Origin: Adhaeribacter swui
GTDB taxonomy: Bacteria; Bacteroidota; Bacteroidia; Cytophagales; Hymenobacteraceae
Assembly: GCF_014217805.1 (NCBI RefSeq)
Contig: NZ_CP055156.1
Location: forward strand, 3,044,585-3,108,584
Direction of reading: 5' to 3'
Length of the DNA: 64,000 nt
The notes beneath the pieces were generated by a model, which saw nothing but the letters and a program-made list of their open reading frames with translations, was not told the origin of the DNA and made no database searches. Each line of letters begins with the position of its first letter. Position 1 is the stretch's first letter. Positions 18,124 through 27,825 of the stretch are shown piece after piece. The position numbers and the translations under genes are program-made.

Positions 18124-19503
18124 TTATTGCTGGCAGATGTGGGTCGTAAGCGCTTGCAGGTCCAGGTTGTCGTAAGTACCCGAACTCATTAATAGTAAAT
18201 TCTGGTTGGTCCAGTTAAGCGATTTTAAATAATCCGTTAATTGCTGGCTGTCGTTAAAAACCTGAATGTCTTGGTTGCCGAAGGCTTGCTTGATATCTTC
18301 GGGCAGCAAGGCAGGCATGCGTTTATGCTCCAGGGTTTTGGGGTTGAAATAAACAATAGGTACATCGGCCCGGCCAAAAGCGCCTTTGTATTGCGGTAAA
18401 AATTCTTTGTTTAAGCTGCTAAAAGTATGCAATTCCAGGCAGGCTACCAGTTTGCGGTTCGGGAACTGATTTTTCAAAGCCTCGGTGGTAGCCTTTACTT
18501 TAGATGGAGCGTGGGCAAAATCTTTATACACCCGGGCACTATGATTGCCGCCTAAAAATTCGAGCCGCCGCGCTGCTCCTTTAAATGTTTTTAAAGCTTC
18601 GTAAAAAGATTGCGGTTTAATGCCTAATTGTTTGCAAACTTCTTTGGCCGCTGAAATATTCCGTAAGTTGTGCTCCCCGAAAATCTGTAATGGAACATCG
18701 TCTTTTTTGGTTTGCAGGTAAGTTATGCCATTGTGTACCTGATGCTCGTGTACGGTGTAGCCAATGTATTTTACTACTTCGCTACGCGGCACGGCCACGT
18801 GCAGTACTTGTTCGTCGTCTTGGTTGTAAATAAGCGTACCAGCTTTAGGAGTCATTTCGGCAAAAATCCGGAACTGTTCGCGGTACATCTTCGGGTCCGG
18901 AAACACATTGATGTGATCCCAGCTAATGCCGCTGATTACCCCAATGTGGTGATGGTATAAATGAAACTTAGGTACCCGTTGAATTGGGGAAGCTAAATAC
19001 TCGTCGCCCTCGATAATAATAATGGGCGCCTCTTCGGTTAACTTCACCATTAAATCAAAGCCTTCCAGTTGCGCGCCCACGGCATAGTCAAATAACCGGT
19101 TGTGGTATTTTAGTACGTGCAGGATAATGGCGGTAATAGAAGTTTTGCCGTGGCTGCCCCCAATAACAATACGTTGTTTGTTGATGGATTGCTGGTAAAT
19201 AAACTCCGGGAAAGAATAAATTGGAATGTTTAATTCCTGGGCACGAAGCAATTCCGGGTTATCGGCGCGGGCGTGCATACCCAGAATAACGGCATCTAAC
19301 TCGGGCGTAATTTTCTCGGGAAACCAGCCCATTTCGGCGGGTAATATTCGGGCTGCCTGCAAGCGGTCGTGGGCCGGATTAAAAATTTCGTCGTCGGAAC
19401 CACTAATATCGAGTCCTTTCTGGTGAAGCGCCAGCGCGAGATTATGCATAATGCTGCCGCCTACAGCTATTAAATGAATGCGTTGCAATTGCGTTGTTTG
19501 CAT
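18124..19503 (-). CDS. mpl: UDP-N-acetylmuramate:tripeptide ligase Mpl (peptidoglycan recycling)
   Basis: ATP-dependent ligase that rejoins L-Ala-gamma-D-Glu-meso-diaminopimelate to UDP-MurNAc. The start is the ATG at 19503 because HLIAVGGSIMHNLALALHQ follows within ten residues; an upstream start would add 11 unlikely residues. Seen: the nucleotide segment GSDDEIFNP, the P-loop GGSHGKTSITA, IIIEGDEY and HNLRNISAAKEV. At 459 residues it is a normal Mur ligase. MurC is the alternative, but the sequence GSIMHNLALAL and the lack of other mur genes favour Mpl. Confidence 0.85.
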   Translation of the reverse strand: MQTTQLQRIHLIAVGGSIMHNLALALHQKGLDISGSDDEIFNPAHDRLQAARILPAEMGWFPEKITPELDAVILGMHARADNPELLRAQELNIPIYSFPEFIYQQSINKQRIVIGGSHGKTSITAIILHVLKYHNRLFDYAVGAQLEGFDLMVKLTEEAPIIIIEGDEYLASPIQRVPKFHLYHHHIGVISGISWDHINVFPDPKMYREQFRIFAEMTPKAGTLIYNQDDEQVLHVAVPRSEVVKYIGYTVHEHQVHNGITYLQTKKDDVPLQIFGEHNLRNISAAKEVCKQLGIKPQSFYEALKTFKGAARRLEFLGGNHSARVYKDFAHAPSKVKATTEALKNQFPNRKLVACLELHTFSSLNKEFLPQYKGAFGRADVPIVYFNPKTLEHKRMPALLPEDIKQAFGNQDIQVFNDSQQLTDYLKSLNWTNQNLLLMSSGTYDNLDLQALTTHICQQ

Positions 19504-19702
19504 GTAATCGGGGTAAGTCAGAAAACAAATGTACAAATTTTTTTCAGTCTCGCTTCTTTAGAAAAATCCGGGAAATAAGCGGTTGGTTTAAGATGAATTT
19601 TTAAAAAATTATTATTCGTTCAGTACCAGCCTCCAAAGCTTTGTGGACGAAAACGTTTATAAATTGTTAATAAGCCAATCGAGAACTTTGTTAGATTTGT
19701 GT

Positions 19703-21283
19703 ATGGAGGAAAGTAAAGTAAAGTTTTCGCGCGATGGGAAAACCGCCCGTTGGAATGGAAATAGCAATGGCAAAAGTGGCTTTGCTGTTGGTTTAGGCAA
19801 AGTGCCGCCGCAATCTTTGGATTTAGAGGAAGCCGTATTGGGGGCTTTAATGCTCGAGAAAGACGCTTTAACCACGGTTATTGATATTTTAAAGCCCCAA
19901 AGCTTTTACAAAGATGCGCACCAGAAAATTTTTAAAGCTATTCTGGCGCTTTTTGATAAATCAGAACCGATTGATATTTTAACGGTAACGCAGCAATTGC
20001 GCGAAGACGGGGAACTGGAGTTTGTGGGTGGCCCGTACTACGTCATGAACTTAACTACCCGGATTAACTCGGCGGCCAACGTAGAATTTCACGCCCGGAT
20101 TATTACCGAGAACTCCATTAAACGCGACTTAATTTCGATTTCCAGCGAAGTAGAAAAACGCGCTTTCGAAGATACCACCGACGTGTTTGACTTGCTCGAT
20201 TACGCCGAAAAATCGTTGTTTGAAGTATCAGAAGCCAACATCCGCAAAAACTTCGACGATATGCGTTCTTTAATGCACAAAGCCATTAAGGAACTCGAAG
20301 AAAAGAAAAACCAGAAAGAAGGTTTAACCGGCGTACCCAGTGGCTTTACTGCTTTGGACCGGGTAACTTCGGGCTGGCAACCTTCGGATTTAGTAATTTT
20401 GGCCGCCCGCCCCGCGATGGGTAAAACGGCGTTCGTAGTATCGGCGATGCGTAATGCGGCCGTGGATTTTAGTAAACCGGTAGCTATTTTTTCCCTAGAG
20501 ATGTCGTCTTTGCAGTTGGTAAACCGATTAATTTCGGCGGAAGCGGAGCTGGAAAGTGAAAAAATTAAAAAAGGGAACCTGGCTGATTACGAATGGGCGC
20601 AGCTCAATCATAAAATTTCCAAACTTTCCGAAGCGCCTATTTTTATCGACGATACCCCGGGTTTATCTATCCGGGAATTGCGTACCAAATGCCGCCGCTT
20701 AAAAGCCCAGCACGACATCCAGATGATTATCATTGACTACTTGCAGTTGATGACCGGGAACGAAGGCAAAGGCGGTGGTGGTAACCGGGAGCAGGAAATT
20801 GCTTCGATTTCGCGGGCTTTAAAAATGCTAGCCAAAGAACTAAGCGTACCAGTTATTGCACTCTCGCAGCTAAGCCGGGCCGTGGAAACCCGCGGCGGCG
20901 ATAAAAAACCGCAGCTTTCCGACTTACGGGAATCCGGGTCTATTGAGCAGGACGCCGATATGGTAATTTTCTTGTACCGTCCTGAATATTACGGTATTAC
21001 CGAAGATGAATTAGGTAACCCAACCCAAGGTGTGGGCGAAGTAATTATTGCCAAGCACCGGAATGGTTCTTTGGCTACAGTGCCGCTTAAATTTATCGGT
21101 AAGTTTACCAAGTTCGGTGATTTAGAAGGCGATTTTGGCGCGGATCCGTTTGGGGGCAATGCTTTACCACCGAGCAATTTTGATGATCCGTTTGGCGGCG
21201 GCAACGCCGTGCGCTTACCCAGCAAAATGAACGGCGACTCCTTACCAAAATCCAGCTTCGACACCGAAGAGCCACCATTCTAG
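19703..21283 (+). CDS. dnaB: Replicative DNA helicase DnaB
   Basis: Hexameric helicase that unwinds the fork in the 5'-3' direction. The ATG at 19703 is preferred to a GTG at 19643. N-terminal helical domain: LDLEEAVLGALMLEKDAL. Linker helix and RecA-like domain: Walker A ARPAMGKTAFVVSA, Walker B IIIDYLQLMTG, and ESGSIEQDADMVIFLYRPEY. The glycine/acid-rich tail (GGNALPPSNFDDPFGGG) is of a kind seen in Bacteroidota. No intein is present. Confidence 0.95.
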   Translation: MEESKVKFSRDGKTARWNGNSNGKSGFAVGLGKVPPQSLDLEEAVLGALMLEKDALTTVIDILKPQSFYKDAHQKIFKAILALFDKSEPIDILTVTQQLREDGELEFVGGPYYVMNLTTRINSAANVEFHARIITENSIKRDLISISSEVEKRAFEDTTDVFDLLDYAEKSLFEVSEANIRKNFDDMRSLMHKAIKELEEKKNQKEGLTGVPSGFTALDRVTSGWQPSDLVILAARPAMGKTAFVVSAMRNAAVDFSKPVAIFSLEMSSLQLVNRLISAEAELESEKIKKGNLADYEWAQLNHKISKLSEAPIFIDDTPGLSIRELRTKCRRLKAQHDIQMIIIDYLQLMTGNEGKGGGGNREQEIASISRALKMLAKELSVPVIALSQLSRAVETRGGDKKPQLSDLRESGSIEQDADMVIFLYRPEYYGITEDELGNPTQGVGEVIIAKHRNGSLATVPLKFIGKFTKFGDLEGDFGADPFGGNALPPSNFDDPFGGGNAVRLPSKMNGDSLPKSSFDTEEPPF

Positions 21284-21410
21284 GTTGTATGTTACAAGTT
21301 GCAGGTTGAAAATTTAAAATTTTAAAAATTGTTATTTAAAGGGCTATAGCTTTAAGAGTTAATTAGCTGAGAAAAAGCGCCGCTTTAATTAAAGTAAAAC
21401 GCTTATCGTG

Positions 21411-21436
21411 CAAAAGCCTCCCGTGGGAGGCTTTTG
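21411..21436 (+). terminator. Hairpin terminator after dnaB
   Basis: Perfect 11-bp stem CAAAAGCCTCC (21411-21421) / GGAGGCTTTTG (21426-21436) with a CGTG loop, followed by TATTTTC. It lies about 130 bp past dnaB, in a 354-bp gap that otherwise holds short AT-rich sequence and the susC promoter. Confidence 0.75.
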
Positions 21437-21536
21437 TATTTTCTGCCCCAGAGTAAATATCTGAGGTCTCCCACAAAACAATTTTTTAAAAATTCTGAAA
21501 TAAAAAGTCCTGATCGACAAGAAGAAAACGTTTGTT

Positions 21537-21566
21537 TTTGTTTAAAACGCAAAAAAACTAAGTTTT
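21537..21566 (+). promoter_or_regulatory. Candidate Bacteroidota-type promoter of the SusC gene
   Basis: TTTG at 21537-21540, 18 bases, then TAAGTTTT (21559-21566), close to the TTTG / TAnnTTTG pair used by the major sigma factor of Bacteroidota. It is about 70 bp before the SusC ATG. This is pattern matching only. Confidence 0.4.
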
Positions 21567-21637
21567 CCGGTTATCAAAATTTAAAATGGGCGTATACAGG
21601 AGGTATAAAATATCTGTTTCCATCTTAAAACAATAGT

Positions 21638-24604
21638 ATGAAAAAATACCTTTTACTGTTATTTTATCTGTTTAGTGTTCCATTGCTTTATGCCCAAGAT
21701 GCTGCGCCTATTTCGGGTCGGGTTACTGATGCCAAAACGGGCGAAGCTTTAATTGCGGTAAGCGTTTTAGTGAAAGGAACCACTTCTGGCGCTCAAACAG
21801 ATGTAGACGGTAACTTTACCGTAAATGCCCCTGCCAATGCCACTCTCGTATTTAGCTACATTGGTTACCAGCAACAAGAAGTACCGGTTAATAACCGCAC
21901 CACCATTAACGTTCAGTTAGCCACCGATGCTACCCAATTAAACGAAGTAGTAGTAGTGGGTTATGGTACCCAGCAAAAGCGCGATGTAACGGGCTCTATT
22001 GCCTCGGTAAAAAGCGAGGAAATTGTGCGGCAATCGTCGCAAAACCCGGTGAGCTCTTTACAGGGGCGGGTTGCTGGGGTGCAAATTACTAACTCCGGTG
22101 CGCCCGGAGCTTCGCCGCAAATCCGGATCCGGGGAGCTGGCTCGGCCCAAGGTGGGGTAGAGCCGCTATATGTAGTAGATGGTACTTTCGTATCGGATTT
22201 AAGTTTTTTAAACCCGGCCGATATTGAATCCATGGAAATCCTGAAAGATGCTTCCAGCGCTTCTATCTACGGTTTACGGGCCGCTAACGGGGTAGTGCTC
22301 GTTACCACCAAAAGAGGTAAAGCAGGTCAGGTTACTTTAAATTATAACGGCTTTGCCGGTATTCAAAAAGTGACTAACAAACTCGAAATGACGAACTCGC
22401 AGGATTATGCCACTTTAGTAAACGAAAAAACCGGTGCCAATACAGTGCCGCTTAATTTACCCACTACTGATTGGTACGACCAGGTTTTACGGACGGCGCA
22501 AATCCACAACCACCAGGCAACCGTTTCGGGCGGTTCAGAACGGGTAACCTTTAGCGTTAGCGGAGGTTATTTAAACCAGCAAGGTATTGTAAAAGGCAAT
22601 GATTACGAAAGAATTACCGCCCGTTTACAAACCGATGTAAAATTGAGTAACCGCATTAAAGTAGGTTATAACGCCATTTTTAATAATTATAAGTCTAAAG
22701 ATATTCCGGGTGATATTTTTTACCAGGCTTTTGTGGCCCCACCCGTGCTCCAGGTGCGGCGGGCTGATGGTAATTACGGCGATCCGGCCGATGTAGGTTT
22801 AGGTAACTTTTCTAACCCGCAAGCTTCTTTGGATTGGTTTAACCAAAAATCAAATGGCCAGCGGTTAACCAGTAACGTTTTCGGGGAATGGAATTTTTTT
22901 AAAAATTTTACTTTCCGGACTAGCCTGGGTTTAAACTATGGCATGAATGAGTACCGGAATTATTTATCCAAAGACTCTTTAACCACAACCCAAATTGCCC
23001 GCCGCAGCCGCTTAGAAAAATTCCGGAGCAAATTTACCAGTTGGCTTTGGGAAAATACCTTAACCTACCAGCGTACTTTTGGCGATCACGACGTGACTGC
23101 TTTATTAGGTACTTCGTCGCAGGAAGACCGTTCAGAAGTTTTTACCGGTTCGGTAAACGACGTGGTTTATGAAACCGAAGCGAATCTTTATTTAGGCCTA
23201 GGTGATCCGGAAACCTATAATATTGTAAATACCGGCGATCGGTCTACTTTTAATTCTTATTTTGGTAGGATTAACTACACGTTTAAAAACCGTTATCTAT
23301 TAACGGCTACGTTGCGCTACGATGGTTCCTCTAAGTTCCCGAGGGGCGACCGGCGCGATTACTTTCCATCGGCGGGTTTAGGCTGGATTGTTTCGGAAGA
23401 ATCTTTCATGAAAGAACAGCAAATCTTTGATTATTTTAAGCTTAGAGCCAGTTGGGGAAAATTAGGTAACAACAACATTCCGTCTAACATTTACACGCAA
23501 ACCGTAAACCGCGATCCGCGTTATACCGCTTTCTACGGAGGCATACCTTACGTGGGGGCCAGTATTACTACCGTAGTGCCGCCCACCTTATTGTGGGAAG
23601 TAGTAAAAGAAACCGACTTAGGTGCTGAATTTGCTTTCCTGGATAACCGCTTAAACGTGGAAGCCGATTGGTACGATAAGAAAACAGAAAACGCCATTTT
23701 TGAAGTGCCAATTCTGGGTTCGCAAGGAACCTCCAGCAGTACTACTTTAGGCAACTACGCTACTTTCCGTAACCGGGGTTTTGAGTTTGCTGCCCGCTGG
23801 AACGACGAAGTAGGATCAGAATTCCGGTATAATGTAGGTTTCAATTTTTCCAGAAACAAAAACCAGGTAGTAAGTCTGGCTACGGGCAACTCGGTATTGT
23901 ACAATGGTAACTTGCCGGTGGGCGGCTACCAAGTAACCATTTCGCGGGTAGGCGATCCGATTGGTTCTTATTACGGCTACGTAGTTGATGGTATTTTCCA
24001 GAACGAGCAAGAAGTAGCAGCCTCGGCACAAACCGGTGCTAAACCAGGTTCGTTCCGTTACCGCGATTTAAACGGTGATAATAAGATAGACGCTAATGAT
24101 AAAACCATTATTGGTAATCCTAATCCTGGTTTTATTTATGGTATTACCACTGGTTTTTCGTACAAAAGCTTCGATTTACAACTAGATATTCAAGGGGTAG
24201 CTGATGTAGATTTATATAACGGTAACCGCAACGTGCGGTACGGAAACGAAAACTACTCACAGGATTTCTTCGAAAACCGTTGGCACGGACCAGGTACTTC
24301 CACCAATTATCCTTCCGCCGATTTAACCGGTACGAACTTAGATCCTAACAGTTTTTACGTGGAAAAAGGCGATTATGTCCGGATCCGGAACTTACAGTTA
24401 GGATATAATTTACCTGCCGGCTTAATGAAGCAATGGAAAGTGCAAGCCTTACGTATTTTCTTAAACTCCCAAAATCCGGTTACCATCTTTAAGTACAATG
24501 GTTTCTCGCCCGAAGTAGGTGGAACGCCGATTAGTGCCGGTATCGATCGCAACGTGTATCCGCTATCAGCTACCTATAACTTAGGTGTTAATGTTACTTT
24601 TTAA
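21638..24604 (+). CDS. SusC/RagA-type TonB-dependent outer-membrane transporter
   Basis: 988-residue outer-membrane porter that imports oligosaccharides using TonB energy. Signal peptide 1-19 (ends YAQ), carboxypeptidase-regulatory-like domain about 24-105 (GRVTDAKTGEALIAVSVLVK), TonB/SusC signature LNEVVVVGYGTQQKRDVTGS (about 101-120), plug with YVVDGTFVSDLSFLNPADIE, and a barrel ending in VNVTF. SusD follows after 18 bp. The downstream GH144 and GH3 genes point to beta-1,2-glucan oligosaccharides as cargo (inference). Confidence 0.93.
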   Translation: MKKYLLLLFYLFSVPLLYAQDAAPISGRVTDAKTGEALIAVSVLVKGTTSGAQTDVDGNFTVNAPANATLVFSYIGYQQQEVPVNNRTTINVQLATDATQLNEVVVVGYGTQQKRDVTGSIASVKSEEIVRQSSQNPVSSLQGRVAGVQITNSGAPGASPQIRIRGAGSAQGGVEPLYVVDGTFVSDLSFLNPADIESMEILKDASSASIYGLRAANGVVLVTTKRGKAGQVTLNYNGFAGIQKVTNKLEMTNSQDYATLVNEKTGANTVPLNLPTTDWYDQVLRTAQIHNHQATVSGGSERVTFSVSGGYLNQQGIVKGNDYERITARLQTDVKLSNRIKVGYNAIFNNYKSKDIPGDIFYQAFVAPPVLQVRRADGNYGDPADVGLGNFSNPQASLDWFNQKSNGQRLTSNVFGEWNFFKNFTFRTSLGLNYGMNEYRNYLSKDSLTTTQIARRSRLEKFRSKFTSWLWENTLTYQRTFGDHDVTALLGTSSQEDRSEVFTGSVNDVVYETEANLYLGLGDPETYNIVNTGDRSTFNSYFGRINYTFKNRYLLTATLRYDGSSKFPRGDRRDYFPSAGLGWIVSEESFMKEQQIFDYFKLRASWGKLGNNNIPSNIYTQTVNRDPRYTAFYGGIPYVGASITTVVPPTLLWEVVKETDLGAEFAFLDNRLNVEADWYDKKTENAIFEVPILGSQGTSSSTTLGNYATFRNRGFEFAARWNDEVGSEFRYNVGFNFSRNKNQVVSLATGNSVLYNGNLPVGGYQVTISRVGDPIGSYYGYVVDGIFQNEQEVAASAQTGAKPGSFRYRDLNGDNKIDANDKTIIGNPNPGFIYGITTGFSYKSFDLQLDIQGVADVDLYNGNRNVRYGNENYSQDFFENRWHGPGTSTNYPSADLTGTNLDPNSFYVEKGDYVRIRNLQLGYNLPAGLMKQWKVQALRIFLNSQNPVTIFKYNGFSPEVGGTPISAGIDRNVYPLSATYNLGVNVTF

Positions 24605-24622
24605 TTATTAGGAAACCTGTTT

Positions 24623-26089
24623 ATGAAAAATATATTTTATAATACAAAACGTAAATCATTTATTTTAATCAGTGCGCTTACCGTTGGAGGATTATATTCT
24701 TGTAAAGAATCTTTTCTGGATGTTCCCCCCGAAGGTCAAGCCGTTACGGAAACATTCTTCATCACGCAGGAGCACGCCTTGCAATCGGTTAATGCTATTT
24801 ATGGCAATTTGCGCGAATGGAATGTAATAGCCTTTGCCCATTTGGCGGTAACTACCATTAGCTCCGACGATGCTGAGAAAGGCAGCGTACCCGGGGATGC
24901 TGGTTTCTTAGATTTATACGATAACTTAACTTTTACTTCCACCGAAGGTACTCTCAATGGGTATTGGTCGGGGCAGTACCAAGGCATTAACTTGTGTAAC
25001 CAAACCCTGAATAAAATACCGGCCATTTCCATGGACGAAAATCTAAAAACCCGTCTGTTGGCCGAAGCTAGATTTATCCGGGCTTATCATTACTTTAATC
25101 TGGTGCGGACTTTTGGTGGCGTACCTTTAGTTACCAAAGAACCCGAAACAGCCGAAGAATTAAATCCGGTGCGTGCCTCCAAAGAAGAAGTTTATGCTTT
25201 TATCACGGAAGATTTAACCCAGGCTTCTCAGGTTTTGCCGGCCACCTACGATGCTGCAAACCGCGGCCGTGCTACCAAAGGCGCTGCCTTAGCTATGTTG
25301 GCCAAAGTAAAACTATACCAGGGTGCCTGGGCCGATGTCGTAAACCTGACAGAACAAGTGCAAGGTTTAGGCTATTCGTTAACACCGGATTTTAACCAGA
25401 TATTTAGAATTTCCGGCGAAAACAACAGCGAGTCTATTTTTGAAATTCAATCGCAGACTTTAGCCGGAAATTGCGGTGCCGCCAATAGCCAGTGGGCCGA
25501 AGTACAAGGCGTAAGAGAGCAATTTGGCTGGGGATTCTCTATCCCGACCGAAGATCTAGAAAAAGCCTTTGAACCAGGCGATGTAAGAAAAGACGCTACC
25601 ATTCTTTACCGGGGTGAGTTAACCCCCGAAGGAGACCAGATTAAAGCAACGGCTCCAAACCCGCGATACAACCAAAAAGCTTACGTGCCCAGCACCGTAA
25701 CCCAGGATTGCGGTTATGGCCGAGACCAGAACGTACGGATACTTCGTTTAGCTGATGTTTTGTTAATGCACGCCGAAGCTGCCAACGAACTAGGTCAAAC
25801 CGATAAAGCGCTAAATTCCTTAAACCAAGTGCGGCAAAGAGCCAAGTTAGATCCGGTAACCTTTACTACCAAAGAAGATTTAAGAGAAAAAATCTGGCAT
25901 GAGCGCCGGGTAGAATTAGCCCTCGAAAACGGCGACCGCTTTTTTGATATAGTGCGTGAAGGCAAAGCTCAACAGGTTTTCCAAAACATCGGAAAAACTT
26001 TTGTGCCGGGTAAAAACGAGTTATTTCCGATTCCGCAAACCCAAATTACTTTAAGCGGCGGTACCCTTACTCAAAACCCAGGTTACTAG
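24623..26089 (+). CDS. SusD/RagB-type surface glycan-binding lipoprotein
   Basis: 488-residue lipoprotein (lipobox around GLYSC, Cys27) that forms the lid of the SusC transporter and binds glycan outside the cell. Seen: CKESFLDVPPEG, the TPR-rich core (RFIRAYHYFNLVRTFGGVPL, about 147-166), VRQRAKLDPV and the C-terminal ELFPIPQTQI. It forms a transcription unit with SusC and is closed by a terminator. Confidence 0.93.
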   Translation: MKNIFYNTKRKSFILISALTVGGLYSCKESFLDVPPEGQAVTETFFITQEHALQSVNAIYGNLREWNVIAFAHLAVTTISSDDAEKGSVPGDAGFLDLYDNLTFTSTEGTLNGYWSGQYQGINLCNQTLNKIPAISMDENLKTRLLAEARFIRAYHYFNLVRTFGGVPLVTKEPETAEELNPVRASKEEVYAFITEDLTQASQVLPATYDAANRGRATKGAALAMLAKVKLYQGAWADVVNLTEQVQGLGYSLTPDFNQIFRISGENNSESIFEIQSQTLAGNCGAANSQWAEVQGVREQFGWGFSIPTEDLEKAFEPGDVRKDATILYRGELTPEGDQIKATAPNPRYNQKAYVPSTVTQDCGYGRDQNVRILRLADVLLMHAEAANELGQTDKALNSLNQVRQRAKLDPVTFTTKEDLREKIWHERRVELALENGDRFFDIVREGKAQQVFQNIGKTFVPGKNELFPIPQTQITLSGGTLTQNPGY

Positions 26090-26113
26090 AATTCTAAAAT
26101 TTTAAAAATTTAA

Positions 26114-26150
26114 AAAATCAGGAAGTCAATCTATTTGGCTTCCTGATTTT
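26114..26150 (+). terminator. Terminator after the SusD gene
   Basis: 12-bp stem AAAATCAGGAAG (26114-26125) / CTTCCTGATTTT (26139-26150), loop 13, with the T-run built into the 3' arm and continuing. It separates susCD from the hydrolase genes, which may be read by leak-through or from their own promoter. Confidence 0.8.
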
Positions 26151-26179
26151 TATTCTAAAAGCCCTTATACCAGTAAAGA

Positions 26180-27799
26180 ATGACTTACTCCCGCTTGCCT
26201 TATTTATACCTGTTATTCATAATTACCTTAATTTCCTGCAAGGCAAAGGAAGAAGAAGTTGTAACTCTGCCCGTGTTACCCCCGGTGGTAACTCCGACTA
26301 CCCCGGATAAAGAAATACTGGACAAGGTACAACAAGCTACCCTGCAATATTTTTGGGAATACGCGCACCCGGTATCGGGCATGGCCCGCGAACGCACCGG
26401 TTCTGGTGATTTAGTTACCAGTGGCGGCACCGGGTTTGGCATTTCGGCTTTAATTGTAGGGGTAAACCGCGGTTGGATTAATCGTGCGGAAGCCGTAGAT
26501 CGCCTCACTAAAATGTGCGAATTTTTAAAAAATGCTGACCGTTTTCATGGCGCTTGGAGCCATTGGTTGGATGGCAGTACCGGAAAAGCAATTGCTTTTA
26601 GCCCCAAAGATAACGGGGGCGATTTAGTAGAGACATCTTTTTTAATCAATGGCTTATTAACGGCCCGGGCTTACTTTAACGGGGCCGATGCGAAAGAAAC
26701 AGAACTGCGCCAAAAGATTACCCAACTGTGGGAAACCGTAGAATGGGATTGGTACGCTTCGCGTGGCGACGGCCAATTATACTGGCACTGGAGTCCGGAA
26801 TACAACTGGGAGATGAACCTGCCCATCCGGGGCTGGAACGAATGTTTGATTACCTACATCCTGGCTTTAAGTTCTCCTACGCACGCCATTTCGCCGGCCG
26901 TTTATCAAAATACTTTTCAAGGATCAGGTTTTGTCAACAGCCAGGTATATCAGGGTTATGCGTTAAATATCGGCACCAGTTATGGCGGACCTTTATTTTT
27001 CGCGCATTATTCATTTTTAGGATTAGACCCACGCCAGATGCAGGACCAGTACACCAACTATTGGCAGCACAATGTAAAGCATACGCTCATTAATCGCGCT
27101 TATTGTTTATACGAAGCGCCAAAGGCTTACGGTTATCAAGCTGGTCTATGGGGACTCACGGCTTCCGACGACCCAGAGGGGTACAAAGCACATCAGCCGA
27201 TGGATGATAATGGTACTGTTTCCCCAACAGCGGCTATCAGTTCTATGCCTTACACACCCTATTATTCCATGCAGGTGCTGCGCTATATGTACACCACTTT
27301 AAATAACCAGGTTTATGGCAAATACGGCTTTTACGATGCTTATAACAAACCCCGGGGCTGGGTCGCCAAAGATTATCTGGCCATTGACCAGGGGCCAATT
27401 GTGATAATGATTGAAAATTACCGGAGCGGATTACTCTGGGATTTATTTCATCAAATACCCGAAATACAAACCGGTTTAACAAAAGCCAACATAAAGCAAC
27501 CAAATTCCGAGACCGGCTTTTATCTGGCCATTCCGGAAATCAGATCCGGTGTATACGACTTGTTAAAACACCCCGACCAAAACCAATACCCGATAGATGT
27601 AGCAATACAAGCAGCCGGAAACTTTACTTTAACTTTAGAAAAAGAAGATGGCTCAATGGCGGAAACAATCTGGCAAACAGAACAAAAAGGCCCCGGTTTA
27701 TACCCCGTTAATTTTGGCGAAAACGTACCGGCCGGAAAATATACTTTAAAACTCAGTAGTGCGGCCGGCGAGAAAATATTAGCCGTTTACCTGCACTAA
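26180..27799 (+). CDS. GH144-like endo-beta-1,2-glucanase lipoprotein (glucoamylase-family)
   Basis: 539-residue lipoprotein (TLISC, Cys20) with an (alpha/alpha)6-type domain of the 'glucoamylase family protein' group. The order of conserved stretches is: GMARERTGSGD, GTGFGISALIVGVNRGWI, FHGAWSHWLDGSTGKAI, GGDLVETSFLI, IRGWNECLITYI, YGGPLFFAHYSFLGLDP, GLTASDDPEGY. Characterised relatives in Bacteroidota (GH144) cut beta-1,2-glucan. The C-terminal ~80 residues form an extra beta domain (NFTLTLEKEDGS onward) that the next gene lacks. Specificity is inferred from family and the neighbouring GH3. Confidence 0.82.
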   Translation: MTYSRLPYLYLLFIITLISCKAKEEEVVTLPVLPPVVTPTTPDKEILDKVQQATLQYFWEYAHPVSGMARERTGSGDLVTSGGTGFGISALIVGVNRGWINRAEAVDRLTKMCEFLKNADRFHGAWSHWLDGSTGKAIAFSPKDNGGDLVETSFLINGLLTARAYFNGADAKETELRQKITQLWETVEWDWYASRGDGQLYWHWSPEYNWEMNLPIRGWNECLITYILALSSPTHAISPAVYQNTFQGSGFVNSQVYQGYALNIGTSYGGPLFFAHYSFLGLDPRQMQDQYTNYWQHNVKHTLINRAYCLYEAPKAYGYQAGLWGLTASDDPEGYKAHQPMDDNGTVSPTAAISSMPYTPYYSMQVLRYMYTTLNNQVYGKYGFYDAYNKPRGWVAKDYLAIDQGPIVIMIENYRSGLLWDLFHQIPEIQTGLTKANIKQPNSETGFYLAIPEIRSGVYDLLKHPDQNQYPIDVAIQAAGNFTLTLEKEDGSMAETIWQTEQKGPGLYPVNFGENVPAGKYTLKLSSAAGEKILAVYLH

Positions 27800-27825
27800 A
27801 TTTTAAAAATTTAAAAAATCAGTTT

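Noticed and set aside
21434-21628. 64-codon frame upstream of SusC
   Set aside because: It covers the promoter region and has no ribosome-binding context or homology by eye.
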